64,000 nucleotides of DNA from Chitinophaga sp. LS1 (GTDB lineage Bacteria > Bacteroidota > Bacteroidia > Chitinophagales > Chitinophagaceae): positions 5,210,501 to 5,274,500 of the forward strand of contig NZ_CP128362.1 in assembly GCF_034274695.1 (NCBI RefSeq). Direction: 5' to 3'. Below, piece by piece: positions 18,356-27,833 of this stretch. Each line of letters opens with the position of its first letter. Position 1 is the first letter of the stretch. The notes below the pieces were generated by a model, which worked only from the letters and a program-made list of their open reading frames with translations, was not told where the DNA came from and searched no databases. The translations under genes and the position numbers were made by a program.

Positions 18356-19804
18356 ATGAAACGAATGAAATATTTGCTGCTGTGTGTACCTGCGTTCTTT
18401 GCCTGTAACAAGGAATTGGATGTAGAGAAAAAAGGTAGCTATACAACGGCCAACTACTGGCGCAATCAATCTGACGCAGTAGATGGCATCACTGGTATCT
18501 ATAATATTTTACTGGAAGAAGACTTTACGGGCTTTGGTGAGTTTGTATACGACAACTGTTCTGACGATCAGTATCGTGCGGGGGATCATCCTGAACTGGC
18601 AGACCTTGAAGCCTTTACATACGATGCTTCCAATGCTGCTGTGAAAGCACCCTGGAAGTGGAAGTACGAAATGCTGAACAGATCAAACAGTGCCCTGCTG
18701 TATATTCCAGATATTACCAGTATTGATACAGATATCAAAAACCGTTGTTTAGGTGAAGCGCATTTCTTCCGTGCATACGCTTACTGGCGCCTTGCTTTGA
18801 TCTATGGTGATGTACCTATGATCATGGAAGAAGATATCAAAAACGGTACTTACAATAAGGCAAAATCTACTATCGACGAAGTGCATGCACAGATCGAAGC
18901 AGACCTGAAAGCAGCGGCGATCTTATTGCCTGAGAGTTACGATGCATCGCAGGCAGGTCGGGTGAGCAAAGGTACGGCATGGGGTTTACTGGCAAAACTG
19001 TATCTCTATGAGAATGATTTTGCAAATACTATTTTGTATGGTGATAGCGTGATCACAAATTCAAATTACGCCTTGCAGTCTACCTATGCGGCGAACTTTA
19101 CACCTGCTACCAGCAATAACAGTGAGATGTTGTTTAACGTACAGACACTGGATGGATGGGGGTATTCTGACTTCATCACTTATCATGCACCACGTGCATG
19201 GGGCGGATGGGATTTCTTTGAGCCCGTGCAGGGATTACTGGATGAATTTGAAGTGGGTGATCCACGAAAGGATGTATGTATTATGAAGCCGGGAGATGTG
19301 ATAAATATTGGTACAGGTAATGCCACTTATACTGCATCTTTGTCATCAACAGGGTATCATTATAACAAGTTCTGCGCATGGACGAGCACAGGTGGTTTGA
19401 ACTATTCTTTCAAATATCCTTTGATGCGTACATCAGACATTTATTTGTGTGTGGCAGAAGCAAAGATCCGTCAGACCGGCACTGGTGCCGGTGATGCGGA
19501 AATCAATGCAATTCGTAGCCGGGTAGGTTTAACAAGCGTATCCAATGCAGGTATGACTGCGTTAATGCATGAGAGAAGGGTAGAGCTGTGTGGAGAGAAT
19601 GAACGTCACCAGGATCTGATGCGTTGGGATAAGGCGGGTATCATTGATATCACGACAATTTACAATCAGCCTAAGTTAACGTCTTCTGGAGCTGTGATTC
19701 AGGCAGCGCGTACATTTACAAGACCTAAGAATTACTATTTCCCATTACCACAATCAGAGATTGATAAGAGTAATGGTGTGCTGGTACAGAATTCAAATTT
19801 TTAA
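18356..19804 (+). CDS. SusD/RagB-family lipoprotein (pair 2)
   Basis: The 482-residue protein has a lipoprotein signal (LLLCVPAFFACNKELD, lipid Cys at residue 17). It shows SusD-type helices (LGEAHFFRAYAYWRLALIYGDVPM) and the C-terminal signature MHERRVELCGENERHQDLMRW followed by NYYFPLPQSEID. It binds ligand at the cell surface for the SusC barrel encoded just upstream. A strong terminator directly after the stop ends the SusC-SusD transcript before the GH51 gene. Confidence 0.93.
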   Translation: MKRMKYLLLCVPAFFACNKELDVEKKGSYTTANYWRNQSDAVDGITGIYNILLEEDFTGFGEFVYDNCSDDQYRAGDHPELADLEAFTYDASNAAVKAPWKWKYEMLNRSNSALLYIPDITSIDTDIKNRCLGEAHFFRAYAYWRLALIYGDVPMIMEEDIKNGTYNKAKSTIDEVHAQIEADLKAAAILLPESYDASQAGRVSKGTAWGLLAKLYLYENDFANTILYGDSVITNSNYALQSTYAANFTPATSNNSEMLFNVQTLDGWGYSDFITYHAPRAWGGWDFFEPVQGLLDEFEVGDPRKDVCIMKPGDVINIGTGNATYTASLSSTGYHYNKFCAWTSTGGLNYSFKYPLMRTSDIYLCVAEAKIRQTGTGAGDAEINAIRSRVGLTSVSNAGMTALMHERRVELCGENERHQDLMRWDKAGIIDITTIYNQPKLTSSGAVIQAARTFTRPKNYYFPLPQSEIDKSNGVLVQNSNF

Positions 19805-19810
19805 TAATGT

Positions 19811-19842
19811 AAAAAGGAGCTGTGTTTTACAGCTCCTTTTTT
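19811..19842 (+). terminator. Terminator of SusC/SusD pair 2
   Basis: AAAAAGGAGCTGT / ACAGCTCCTTTTT forms a 13-pair stem with a 5-nt loop and a T tail. Confidence 0.88.
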
Positions 19843-19923
19843 AGGCATTGAAAATAATTGTCAAAAGTACACACAAAAATTCCTTTTTAAAACCTATATT
19901 GGGCTTCTGAATAATTCCTGGTT

Positions 19924-21882
19924 ATGCGATACAAACTTCATCGCTGTCTTACAGCGCTATTATTGTCCGGAACAATTTCCGTGGCTCAGACGCTTACCGT
20001 CAAAGTAAACACACCGCAACACACTGTTCAACCCACCATGTGGGGGATCTTTTTCGAAGACATTAACTTCTCGGCAGACGGCGGCATTTATGCTGAACTG
20101 GTCAAAAACCGCTCGTTTGAATTTGCCCAGCCTTTACAGGGATGGAAAGTGATCAAAGAAGCCAATAACGGCAAAGTCCTGATCGTAAACCGTGCCCCTG
20201 AAAATGCAGCCAATCCACGCTATGCTCACATTACTGTTGCTGGCAACTTCGGCCTTTTCAATGAAGGTTTCCGTGGCATGGGCTTTAAAAAAGGAGAAAC
20301 GTACAACTTCTCTGTGCTGGCTGGTAATACTAATGGCGACCTTACAATTAAGGTAGTCCTCCTCAATGACAAAGGTGCTCCTATTGGCACTGCTACTATA
20401 GGCACTCCCGGTAAAGACTGGAAAAACTACGCTGCAAGCATTACAGCCAGTGAAACCGTGTCCAAAGGCGGGCTGCAGGTTTTCTTCGAAGGCAACGGCA
20501 CCATAGATGCGGATATGCTCTCCCTCTTCCCGGCTAATACCTGGAAACAGCGTCCCGGTGGTCTCCGTACCGATCTGGTACAACTGCTGGCTGACCTCCA
20601 TCCCGGTTTTGTCCGTTTCCCCGGTGGCTGTATCGTGGAAGGTAAGGACCTGGTGAACCGTTACCAATGGAAAAAGACAGTAGGACCTATCGAAGAACGT
20701 ACCCTGATCGTGAACCGCTGGAATACAGAATTCCCATACCGCGCTCCGGGTGATTACTATCAAAGCTATGGGCTTGGGTTCTTTGAATACTTCCAGCTTT
20801 CTGAGGACATCGGCGCCGAGCCACTGCCTATTCTGAACTGCGGCATGGCCTGTCAGTTCAATACCGGCGAAGTGGCGGCAGATGACGATGTACCTGCTTA
20901 TATCCAGGACGCCCTTGACCTGATCGAATTTGCCAATGCCGGCACCGATACAAAGTGGGGAAAACTGAGGGCCGATATGGGGCATCCCAGGCCTTTTAAC
21001 CTGAAAATGATCGGGGTGGGTAATGAACAATGGGATAGCCAGTACATAGCCCGTTATAAAATGTGGGAAACCGTGCTGAAGACCAAACACCCTGAGATCA
21101 AACTGGTATCCAGTGTAGGCCCGTCTCCGGACGATGAGCGTTTTCATTATGGCTGGTCCCAGCTGAAAGGTTCCAAAGCAGACCTGGTAGACGAACATTA
21201 TTATATGGCGCCAGACTGGTTCCTGCAGAATGCTTCCCGCTACGATAATTACGATCGTAAAGCGCCCCATATCTTTGCAGGGGAATATGCAGCCCACATC
21301 AGGGATAAGGAGAAAGACCAGCCTGAAAGCCGCAATACCTGGGGTAGTGCCCTGGCAGAAGCAGCATTTATGACCGGTCTTGAAAGAAATGCGGATGTGG
21401 TGAACATGGCTTCCTACGCACCGCTGCTGGCTCACGTGGACGCATGGCAATGGCGCCCTGACCTGATCTGGTTCGACAACCTGCGATCTATAGGTACGCC
21501 CAATTATTACGTACAGAAGCTATTTGCCAACTACAAAGGCACCAACACTGTTCCTGTTACAGAAAATGGGAAGGCCCTCACTGGGCAGGACAGCATCTAC
21601 GGCAGTGCTACCATTGACGCAGCTAAACACCAGCTGTTGCTGAAAGTGGTGAATGCTTCCTCAGCTGCCCGTCCTTATAAGATCCAGCTGGATGGTGCTA
21701 CGACCACCAAAGAGGCAGCCTTACAACAGATCCTTACCGCGACGGACAAACTGGCTATCAATACTTTGGACCAACCGTCACTGGTAGCTCCGTTGCAGCA
21801 AAAGCTGACTGTTACAAAAAACAGTGCCAGCGTAACCCTGCAACCGGCCTCTGTGAACGTTTTCGTGATCCCATACAAGTAA
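19924..21882 (+). CDS. Secreted GH51 alpha-L-arabinofuranosidase
   Basis: The 652-residue enzyme has a signal peptide (cut near residue 21, ISVAQ). The retaining GH51 barrel releases terminal alpha-L-arabinofuranose from arabinan or arabinoxylan. The likely acid/base is Glu368 in GVGNEQW and the nucleophile Glu454 in FAGEYAAH. The start of the catalytic domain (MWGIFFEDINFSADGGIYAE) is split from the rest by an inserted beta-sandwich resembling CBM4_9 (about residues 70-203), followed by FPGGCIVEG. The C-terminal beta domain runs from about residue 540. It sits downstream of SusC/SusD pair 2 but behind a terminator, so it has its own transcript. Fine substrate specificity cannot be read from sequence alone. 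Confidence 0.92.
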   Translation: MRYKLHRCLTALLLSGTISVAQTLTVKVNTPQHTVQPTMWGIFFEDINFSADGGIYAELVKNRSFEFAQPLQGWKVIKEANNGKVLIVNRAPENAANPRYAHITVAGNFGLFNEGFRGMGFKKGETYNFSVLAGNTNGDLTIKVVLLNDKGAPIGTATIGTPGKDWKNYAASITASETVSKGGLQVFFEGNGTIDADMLSLFPANTWKQRPGGLRTDLVQLLADLHPGFVRFPGGCIVEGKDLVNRYQWKKTVGPIEERTLIVNRWNTEFPYRAPGDYYQSYGLGFFEYFQLSEDIGAEPLPILNCGMACQFNTGEVAADDDVPAYIQDALDLIEFANAGTDTKWGKLRADMGHPRPFNLKMIGVGNEQWDSQYIARYKMWETVLKTKHPEIKLVSSVGPSPDDERFHYGWSQLKGSKADLVDEHYYMAPDWFLQNASRYDNYDRKAPHIFAGEYAAHIRDKEKDQPESRNTWGSALAEAAFMTGLERNADVVNMASYAPLLAHVDAWQWRPDLIWFDNLRSIGTPNYYVQKLFANYKGTNTVPVTENGKALTGQDSIYGSATIDAAKHQLLLKVVNASSAARPYKIQLDGATTTKEAALQQILTATDKLAINTLDQPSLVAPLQQKLTVTKNSASVTLQPASVNVFVIPYK

Positions 21883-21902
21883 TAAAATACTGTTCCCATT
21901 CA

Positions 21903-21948
21903 GCCTATTTTTCTGCCGGTGGTAGAAAAATAGGCTTTTGCATTTTTA
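21903..21948 (+). terminator. Terminator after the GH51 gene
   Basis: A perfect 12-bp inverted repeat GCCTATTTTTCT (21903-21914) / AGAAAAATAGGC (21924-21935) is followed by a T-rich tail. Confidence 0.8.
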
Positions 21949-22017
21949 AATGAACAGCATGGCACGTTTTTTAGTTAAATTAGTAACGGATGAGTATCTG
22001 TCTTGAAATGTTCCTTT

Positions 22018-23334
22018 ATGTTCAACAAACTCATAATCTTTTGTTTCTTTGTTTGTAAGTGTGCTCCTATACAGGCACAGGACTCCCTTCCACGGTGGAG
22101 CCTCCAGACCTGCCTTGATTATGCTAAAACGCATAATATCACACTGAATAGTTTACGTCTGAGCCGCAGTATTTCTGAACAGGACCTCTTGTTATCCCGG
22201 TCAGCAGTATTGCCCGGCGTATCGGCCTCCCTAGCACCTGCTGTGACCTATTCCAAGGTGACAGACTCGAATGGCGACCTCAGATCCCGGGTAACTACCT
22301 CGGGTACTACGGCCGCCAGTGCTTCCGTTACACTATACAATGGTGGGTATCTCAGAAATGATATTAAGCAAAAGCAGTTGCTGGTGCAGGTGGCGGGTCT
22401 GGACCTGGCGGCTTCGGAAAATGATATTACCCTGAGCATTACGCAGGCCTACCTGAATATTCTGCTGGCAAAGGAGAACATTGTGTATGTCAGAGATGTA
22501 GTAGCAACGTCGGAGGCCCAGGTAAAACAGGAGCAACAGTTCTATGATGCGGGTACGGTGGCACTGAAGGACCTTATCCAGTTGCAGGCGCAATTAGCCA
22601 ATGATAAATATACACTGGTAGCGGCGGAGAATACTCACCGTCAAAATATGCTGACGTTAAAGCAAATATTGCAATTGCCACCGGATACGGGTTTTGCCGT
22701 GCTGGAACCGGATACAATCATGTCTAATCCTGTGTTGACCACTTTGTCAGAAGCAAGGCAAACAGCATTGGATAATCGTCCTGAAGTGAAAAGCAGTGAG
22801 CTGAGTGTGGAATCGGCTAAAATAGGGGTACTGAAAGCCCGTGCGGGTTATCTGCCTACATTGTCAGCAGGAGCAGGGATAGGGACCAGTTATACAGATA
22901 ATAGCTACTATTCTTTCATGCGGCAGATGGACAATAATTTCTACCAGCAAATAGGCGTGACGCTCTCCGTGCCCATCTTCAGCAAGCGGGCGAACAAGGT
23001 AAATGAAGCGGTGGCAAAACTGGAAGTGGGGCAGGCGGAACTCACCCTGCAGAATACACGTACTACCTTATCTTACGACGTGGAGCAGGCTTATATCAAT
23101 GTGCTCAATGCCCAGTCACAATATGATGCGGCTGTTGAGCAATTGCGGTATACACAGGAAGCCTACCGCATAGCGAATGAGCAATTGAAGATCGGCGCTA
23201 CCAATACGACGGAAGTGCTGGTGCAGAAAAATCTCTACATACAGGCGTTACAGTCTTATATACAGGCTAAGTATAGTTCCGCGCTGTATATCAGAATCTA
23301 TGATTTCTACAGGGGAGTACCTGTTACATTGTAA
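22018..23334 (+). CDS. TolC-family outer membrane efflux channel
   Basis: The start is taken at ATG 22018 (MFNKLIIFCFFVCKCAPIQAQ, a signal peptide) rather than the TTG at 22003. The 438-residue protein has the two OEP repeats of TolC channels: long helical stretches (ENDITLSITQAYLNILLAKENI and LSYDVEQAYINVLNAQSQYDAAVEQ) alternating with beta segments (SVTLYNGG; IGVTLSVPIF). It forms the outer-membrane exit duct for the adaptor and ABC transporter encoded downstream in the same orientation (gap 22 bp). Cargo is unknown; such systems export macrolides, peptides or toxins. Confidence 0.9.
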   Translation: MFNKLIIFCFFVCKCAPIQAQDSLPRWSLQTCLDYAKTHNITLNSLRLSRSISEQDLLLSRSAVLPGVSASLAPAVTYSKVTDSNGDLRSRVTTSGTTAASASVTLYNGGYLRNDIKQKQLLVQVAGLDLAASENDITLSITQAYLNILLAKENIVYVRDVVATSEAQVKQEQQFYDAGTVALKDLIQLQAQLANDKYTLVAAENTHRQNMLTLKQILQLPPDTGFAVLEPDTIMSNPVLTTLSEARQTALDNRPEVKSSELSVESAKIGVLKARAGYLPTLSAGAGIGTSYTDNSYYSFMRQMDNNFYQQIGVTLSVPIFSKRANKVNEAVAKLEVGQAELTLQNTRTTLSYDVEQAYINVLNAQSQYDAAVEQLRYTQEAYRIANEQLKIGATNTTEVLVQKNLYIQALQSYIQAKYSSALYIRIYDFYRGVPVTL

Positions 23335-23356
23335 AATTTGTATAAACTGATATAGG

Positions 23357-24607
23357 ATGAATAAAAAGGTCCTTATAATTATATTGATCGTGGTGGCTGT
23401 ATTAGCCGTATGGTTTTTCTTTTTTAGAAAGAAAGAGATGCCGGTGTTCATTGAAACGGAAAAGCCGAAATACGGTCATATATATACGAGCGTCACAGCG
23501 ACTGGATATGTGCAGCCAGTAGATACTGTAGCAGTAGGTACGCAGGTATCTGGTACGCTCAAGTACATTTATGCTGACTTTAATTCGCAGGTGAAGAAGG
23601 GCCAATTGATCGCTGAGCTGGACAAGGTATTGTTGCAGGCAGAAGTGGATCGGAACAAAGGTAATCTGGCCAGTTCGCAGAGTCAGTTGATCTATGAAGA
23701 AGCACAGTTCAAAAGAGAAGAACAACTATATAATGTAGGTGCGGTGAGCAAAGCAGACTATGACAATGCGAAGTACCTGTACCAGGCGGCGAAAGCAAGT
23801 GTGGAAAGTGCTCGGGCATCGTTGGCGACTGCGAAGCGGAACTTATTCTTTACAGAAATTTATTCACCGATTGACGGAGTCGTTTTGAGCCGTTCTGTGA
23901 GTGTAGGACAGACAGTGGCAGCAAGTTTTAGCACGCCTACGTTGTTTATATTAGCGAAAGATATTACGAAGATGCAGGTGCAGGCCAATGTGGATGAGGC
24001 GGATATAGGGAATGTAAAAGATAGTCAGCGTGTATCCTTTACGGTAGATGCGTTCCTGGAGGATGAATTTTCCGGCAAGGTAGAAGAGATACGCTTGAAA
24101 CCTTCGGTGTCTTCAAATGTGGTTACATATACCACGATTATCAGTGCGCCGAATGAAGATATGAAATTGAAGCCGGGTATGACGGCAACGGTAACTATTT
24201 ATACGGCAGAAAAGTATCATGCGTTATTGGTTCCTGCAAAGGCGTTGATGTTTAAGCCAGATTCAGCGATGTCAAAGAAATTTACAGTGGTGAGTATAGC
24301 ACCTGCGGCGGCCGAGAAGCATAAGTCATCAAAGCCTGTAACGGGAGGGGCGCAGGATACAGTGAGGAGGCAGCATGCGGATACGTCGAAAGTAACGACT
24401 ACTTATGTGTGGGTGAGACAGGGAGATTCGTTGGTGCAGAGAAAGGTGATTATTGGGTTGAATGATAATACGCATGCAGAGGTAATTTCAGGGTTGACAG
24501 AAAATGATGATGTGATAACGGCAATGACGCAGGAGGCGGAGAGTAAGGGGACAAAGACTTCAGGTTCTGGTAGTAGTCCGTTTATGCCGCAGCGGAGAAA
24601 ACGATGA
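23357..24607 (+). CDS. MacA/HlyD-type periplasmic adaptor
   Basis: The 416-residue protein has an N-terminal membrane anchor (VLIIILIVVAVLAVWFFFF), lipoyl-like beta-barrel halves (GTQVSGTLKYIYADFNSQVKKGQLIAELD, and YSPIDGVVLSRSVSVGQTV) flanking a coiled hairpin (about residues 95-155), and a membrane-proximal domain. An insert of Lys/Ser/His/Thr-rich sequence (about 305-335) lies before the last domain, and the tail is basic (FMPQRRKR). It bridges the inner-membrane ABC permease and TolC. It is the second gene of the tolC-macA-macB-like cluster. The 88-bp gap to the ATPase gene shows no terminator. Confidence 0.9.
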   Translation: MNKKVLIIILIVVAVLAVWFFFFRKKEMPVFIETEKPKYGHIYTSVTATGYVQPVDTVAVGTQVSGTLKYIYADFNSQVKKGQLIAELDKVLLQAEVDRNKGNLASSQSQLIYEEAQFKREEQLYNVGAVSKADYDNAKYLYQAAKASVESARASLATAKRNLFFTEIYSPIDGVVLSRSVSVGQTVAASFSTPTLFILAKDITKMQVQANVDEADIGNVKDSQRVSFTVDAFLEDEFSGKVEEIRLKPSVSSNVVTYTTIISAPNEDMKLKPGMTATVTIYTAEKYHALLVPAKALMFKPDSAMSKKFTVVSIAPAAAEKHKSSKPVTGGAQDTVRRQHADTSKVTTTYVWVRQGDSLVQRKVIIGLNDNTHAEVISGLTENDDVITAMTQEAESKGTKTSGSGSSPFMPQRRKR

Positions 24608-24695
24608 TTTAATATCTTTCATTAACAGACGGTTGATGACTGTTTTTTCGATTCATTTGCAGGCGGGTTTTCGTCTGTTCCATTCATTTTAAACG

Positions 24696-25445
24696 ATGAG
24701 CAAAAAGATACTGGAAATACAACAAATAAAAAGGGAGTTCCGCATGGGCACAGAAATTGTTCGAGCGCTCAAAGGCGTCACCTTCGATGTGTTTGCGGGG
24801 GAGTTCATCACCATCATGGGAAGCAGTGGCTCCGGTAAAACAACTTTACTAAACATACTGGGTTGTCTTGACAAACCTACAGAAGGCACATACTTACTGG
24901 ATGGTGTAAACATCGGACAACTTTCCCGGAATGAACTGGCGCAGCTACGCAATCGTAAAATAGGGTTTGTGTTTCAGTCTTACAACCTGCTTCCGCGTAC
25001 ATCTGCATTGGAAAATGTAGAACTGCCTTTGCTGTACAATATGGAGATCAGTCATGAGGATCGTCGTAAGAAAGCCATACATTCACTGGAAGCGGTGAAA
25101 TTGGCAGAGCGCATGGACCATACGCCCAATCAGCTATCTGGTGGACAACAGCAGCGTGTGGCCATAGCCCGTGCGCTGGTAAATGAACCTGTGATGATAT
25201 TAGCGGATGAAGCGACGGGAAACCTGGATACGCGAACATCCTACGAGATTATGGCCCTTATGCAGGAGCTAAACAGGGAGCAGGGCAAAACAATTGTCTT
25301 CGTTACCCACGAACCGGACATTGCTGCATTTAGTAGCCGTACGGTCATGTTGCGTGATGGGAAAGTGGTGAAAGATACAAAGAATGAAAATGTAAGATCA
25401 GCAAAGGAAGCATTGGCTTCGCTGCCGGTCTCAGATGATTATTAA
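24696..25445 (+). CDS. MacB-type ABC transporter ATPase
   Basis: The 249-residue ATPase has Walker [11 protein letters not shown]-loop VFQSYNLL, the ABC signature [15 protein letters not shown], Walker [14 protein letters not shown] and the H-loop VTHEPD. This spelling ([24 protein letters not shown]) is typical of the MacB/LolD group that powers mechanotransmission rather than classical substrate translocation. In the classical MacB the ATPase and permease are one chain; here they are split, with the permease starting three bases after this stop. Confidence 0.93.
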   Translation: MSKKILEIQQIKREFRMGTEIVRALKGVTFDVFAGEFITIMGSSGSGKTTLLNILGCLDKPTEGTYLLDGVNIGQLSRNELAQLRNRKIGFVFQSYNLLPRTSALENVELPLLYNMEISHEDRRKKAIHSLEAVKLAERMDHTPNQLSGGQQQRVAIARALVNEPVMILADEATGNLDTRTSYEIMALMQELNREQGKTIVFVTHEPDIAAFSSRTVMLRDGKVVKDTKNENVRSAKEALASLPVSDDY

Positions 25446-25448
25446 CAT

Positions 25449-26669
25449 ATGAATGTATTAAACCTCATCAGGATTGCTTTCAAAGCCCTGCTCCGCAATA
25501 AGCTGCGGGCTTTTTTGACCATGCTGGGTATTATCATCGGTGTGGCGGCTGTGATAGCTATGGTGGCGATTGGACAGGGGAGTAAAGAGAGCATTCAGTC
25601 CCAGTTATCCAGCATGGGATCCAATATGATCACTATTCTGCCCAGCAGCAATGTGGCTGGTGGGGCCAGGCTGGGAGGGACCTCAGTAAATACCCTGACT
25701 ATTGATGATGTGAAGGCCATCCGTAAGCAGGCGGAAAATGTAAGTGCGGTATCGCCAGCAGCAAATAGCAGCGGACAATCGATCAATGGCGCGCTGAACT
25801 GGCCGACTACTATTTATGGCGTGAGTCCGTCTTATTTAGATATTCGTCAATGGGCCCTGAAGGACGGTATACCTTTCAGTGAAGAAGATGTCCGTGCATC
25901 AGCAAAAGTGTGTTTATTAGGTCAGACGGTAGTAACTAATTTATTCCCCAGTGGCGATAATCCTATTGGGAAAATCATTCGCTTTAATAATATTCCTTTT
26001 CAGGTAATAGGTGTGCTGGAAGCCAAGGGACAGAGCTCCTTCGGGCAGGATCAGGACGATGCGATCATTGCGCCGTATACGACTGTGCAGAAGAGGATAT
26101 TAGCGTCTATTTATTTTCGAACCATCTATGCATCGGCGGTGAATGAAAGTGCTTCGGATGCGGCGACAGATGAGATCACGAGTATACTTCGCAAACAGCA
26201 TCGACTGCGTGCAGCAGATGAGGACGATTTTCAGGTGCGCACGATGGCGGAGTTGATCGCTACATTGAGTTCTACGAGCAATTTGCTGACTATATTATTG
26301 ACGGCGATAGCCGGTATTTCGTTGGTGATAGGAGGTATTGGGATTATGAATATCATGTATGTGTCAGTGACGGAGCGTACGAGGGAGATAGGGTTGAGGA
26401 TGTCAATAGGCGCGAGAGGGATTGATATATTGATGCAGTTTTTGATAGAAGCGATTATGATTAGTATAACGGGAGGGATAATTGGGGTGGTATTAGGGAT
26501 CACTTCTGCGAAGTTGATAACGATATTTTTGTCCTGGCCAACGTTGGTGTCGGAGTCGTCAATAGTGTTGTCATTTTTGGTGTGTGCGGCTACGGGGGTA
26601 TTTTTTGGATATTATCCGGCACAGAAGGCATCGAGGTTGGATCCGATAGAGGCGTTGAGGTATGAGTAG
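25449..26669 (+). CDS. MacB/FtsX-type ABC transporter permease
   Basis: The 406-residue membrane protein has one N-terminal helix (RAFLTMLGIIIGVAAVIAMVAIGQG), a large periplasmic domain (about residues 50-265), and three C-terminal helices of the FtsX fold (ISLVIGGIGIMNIMYVSVTERTREIGLRMSIGAR and following). It is the inner-membrane partner of the preceding ATPase and couples with the adaptor and TolC of this operon. The unit is likely a tripartite efflux pump. The last 250 bp have a noticeably higher G/A purine content on the coding strand than the start, without other sign of transfer. Confidence 0.92.
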   Translation: MNVLNLIRIAFKALLRNKLRAFLTMLGIIIGVAAVIAMVAIGQGSKESIQSQLSSMGSNMITILPSSNVAGGARLGGTSVNTLTIDDVKAIRKQAENVSAVSPAANSSGQSINGALNWPTTIYGVSPSYLDIRQWALKDGIPFSEEDVRASAKVCLLGQTVVTNLFPSGDNPIGKIIRFNNIPFQVIGVLEAKGQSSFGQDQDDAIIAPYTTVQKRILASIYFRTIYASAVNESASDAATDEITSILRKQHRLRAADEDDFQVRTMAELIATLSSTSNLLTILLTAIAGISLVIGGIGIMNIMYVSVTERTREIGLRMSIGARGIDILMQFLIEAIMISITGGIIGVVLGITSAKLITIFLSWPTLVSESSIVLSFLVCAATGVFFGYYPAQKASRLDPIEALRYE

Positions 26670-26733
26670 GGGATAACATTGGGTTGATCATTATCCTGCA
26701 ATTTTTGTTGCAGTATAAATAAATTATTTTATC

Positions 26734-27705
26734 ATGAGAGTAAAGTATGAAGAGCTTAAACAGGTTTTTATAGAGAAATTGATTGACCTTGGTTTTGACA
26801 CTGCAAAGGCCGGCATTGTAGCCGGTATCTTTGCTGATAACAGCCGTGACGGTGTCTATTCCCACGGATTAAACCGTTTTCCTGTATTTGCGCAATTGAT
26901 AAAAGATGGCCTCGTAGACCCCAATGCCACTCCGGAAATGGTTGAGAAACATGGTCTGATTGAAACATGGGAAGGATACAATGGTGCTGGTATGTTCAAT
27001 GCCACTGTATGTATGGATCGGGGAATCGAACTGGCTAAACAATACGGTGTCGGTATTGTAGGCATCCGGAATACCAACCACTGGATGCGTGGAGGTACTT
27101 ACGGCTGGCAGGCAGCCCAGGCAGATTGTATAGGTATTTGTTTTACCAATGCAATGGGTAGCATGCCGCCCTGGGGAGGTACAGTTCCCCGCCTTGGCAA
27201 TAACCCATTAGTAATAGCTGTACCCCGCCCTGAACACCCAATTGTGCTGGATATGGCCATGTCTCAGTATTCTTATGGCAAGATGCAGGAGTATGAATTG
27301 AAACAAAAAGAACTACCATTCGAAGGAGGATATGACAGTAATGGAGCACTTACAAAGGACCCTGCAGAGATAAGGAAAACAAAGAGAGCATTACCTATTG
27401 GTTTATGGAAAGGTTCCGGATTGGCCCTCATGTTGGATGTGTTATTAGGAGCCCTGACCGGGGGACGCTCTGTAGAGCAGATTACAGCTAGTGGAAAGGA
27501 GTTTGGCGTGTCACAATGTTTCATTGCGATTCATAAACCTGATTTCCATGAAAGTTTGATAGCGGGTATCTTAGAATATACCAAATCTGAAAATCCAGAT
27601 CAGATTAGTTTTCCGGGAGAGAATACTTATAAGACAAGAATGGAAAATTTACTGGAAGGTATTCCAGTGAATGAGGAAATGTGGAAGCAGGTAAAATCTA
27701 TTTAA
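26734..27705 (+). CDS. 2,3-diketo-L-gulonate reductase-like NAD(P)-dependent dehydrogenase (Ldh2 family)
   Basis: The 323-residue protein belongs to the malate/L-lactate/ureidoglycolate dehydrogenase family, with closest resemblance to E. coli DlgD (YiaK). It has DGVYSHGLNRFP with the family's catalytic His44, RNTNHWMRGG with a second conserved His116, and a PRLGNNPLVIAVP cofactor-loop region. DlgD reduces 2,3-diketo-L-gulonate in ascorbate/L-lyxose-type sugar acid use. It stands alone between an efflux operon and the convergent surface-fibre locus, with no sugar-acid neighbours, so its true substrate here is uncertain. A weak hairpin (27713-27755) without a T-run follows. Confidence 0.85.
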   Translation: MRVKYEELKQVFIEKLIDLGFDTAKAGIVAGIFADNSRDGVYSHGLNRFPVFAQLIKDGLVDPNATPEMVEKHGLIETWEGYNGAGMFNATVCMDRGIELAKQYGVGIVGIRNTNHWMRGGTYGWQAAQADCIGICFTNAMGSMPPWGGTVPRLGNNPLVIAVPRPEHPIVLDMAMSQYSYGKMQEYELKQKELPFEGGYDSNGALTKDPAEIRKTKRALPIGLWKGSGLALMLDVLLGALTGGRSVEQITASGKEFGVSQCFIAIHKPDFHESLIAGILEYTKSENPDQISFPGENTYKTRMENLLEGIPVNEEMWKQVKSI

Positions 27706-27813
27706 GTGAGATTGGAATCGGGTTTTCTTCTGAAATATATCTAAGCCCAATTCCAGCATTGGTCACATGGCTCTATTTTGTTCAAAAGTAAAATTGAATT
27801 ACCTACATAGAAA

Positions 27814-27831
27814 TTAATCAAACGATATTGA
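27814..27831 (-). repeat. Copy of the fibre-locus repeat element, 3' of the giant gene
   Basis: TTAATCAAACGATATTGA (plus strand) matches 16 of 18 bases of TTAACTAAACGATATTGA at 40018-40035, in the same orientation. It begins two bases after the giant gene's stop on the transcribed strand, so the two copies bracket the chaperone-usher-adhesin genes. Confidence 0.5.
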
Positions 27832-27833
27832 GT

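Noticed and set aside
20134..21450. 438-codon minus-strand open frame
   Set aside because: Fully inside the GH51 gene on the opposite strand; no recognisable domains, and the plus-strand frame has all catalytic motifs.
27713..27755. Hairpin TGGAATCGGG / CCCAATTCCA after the reductase gene
   Set aside because: One mismatch, a 23-nt loop and no T-run on either strand; too weak to call a terminator.
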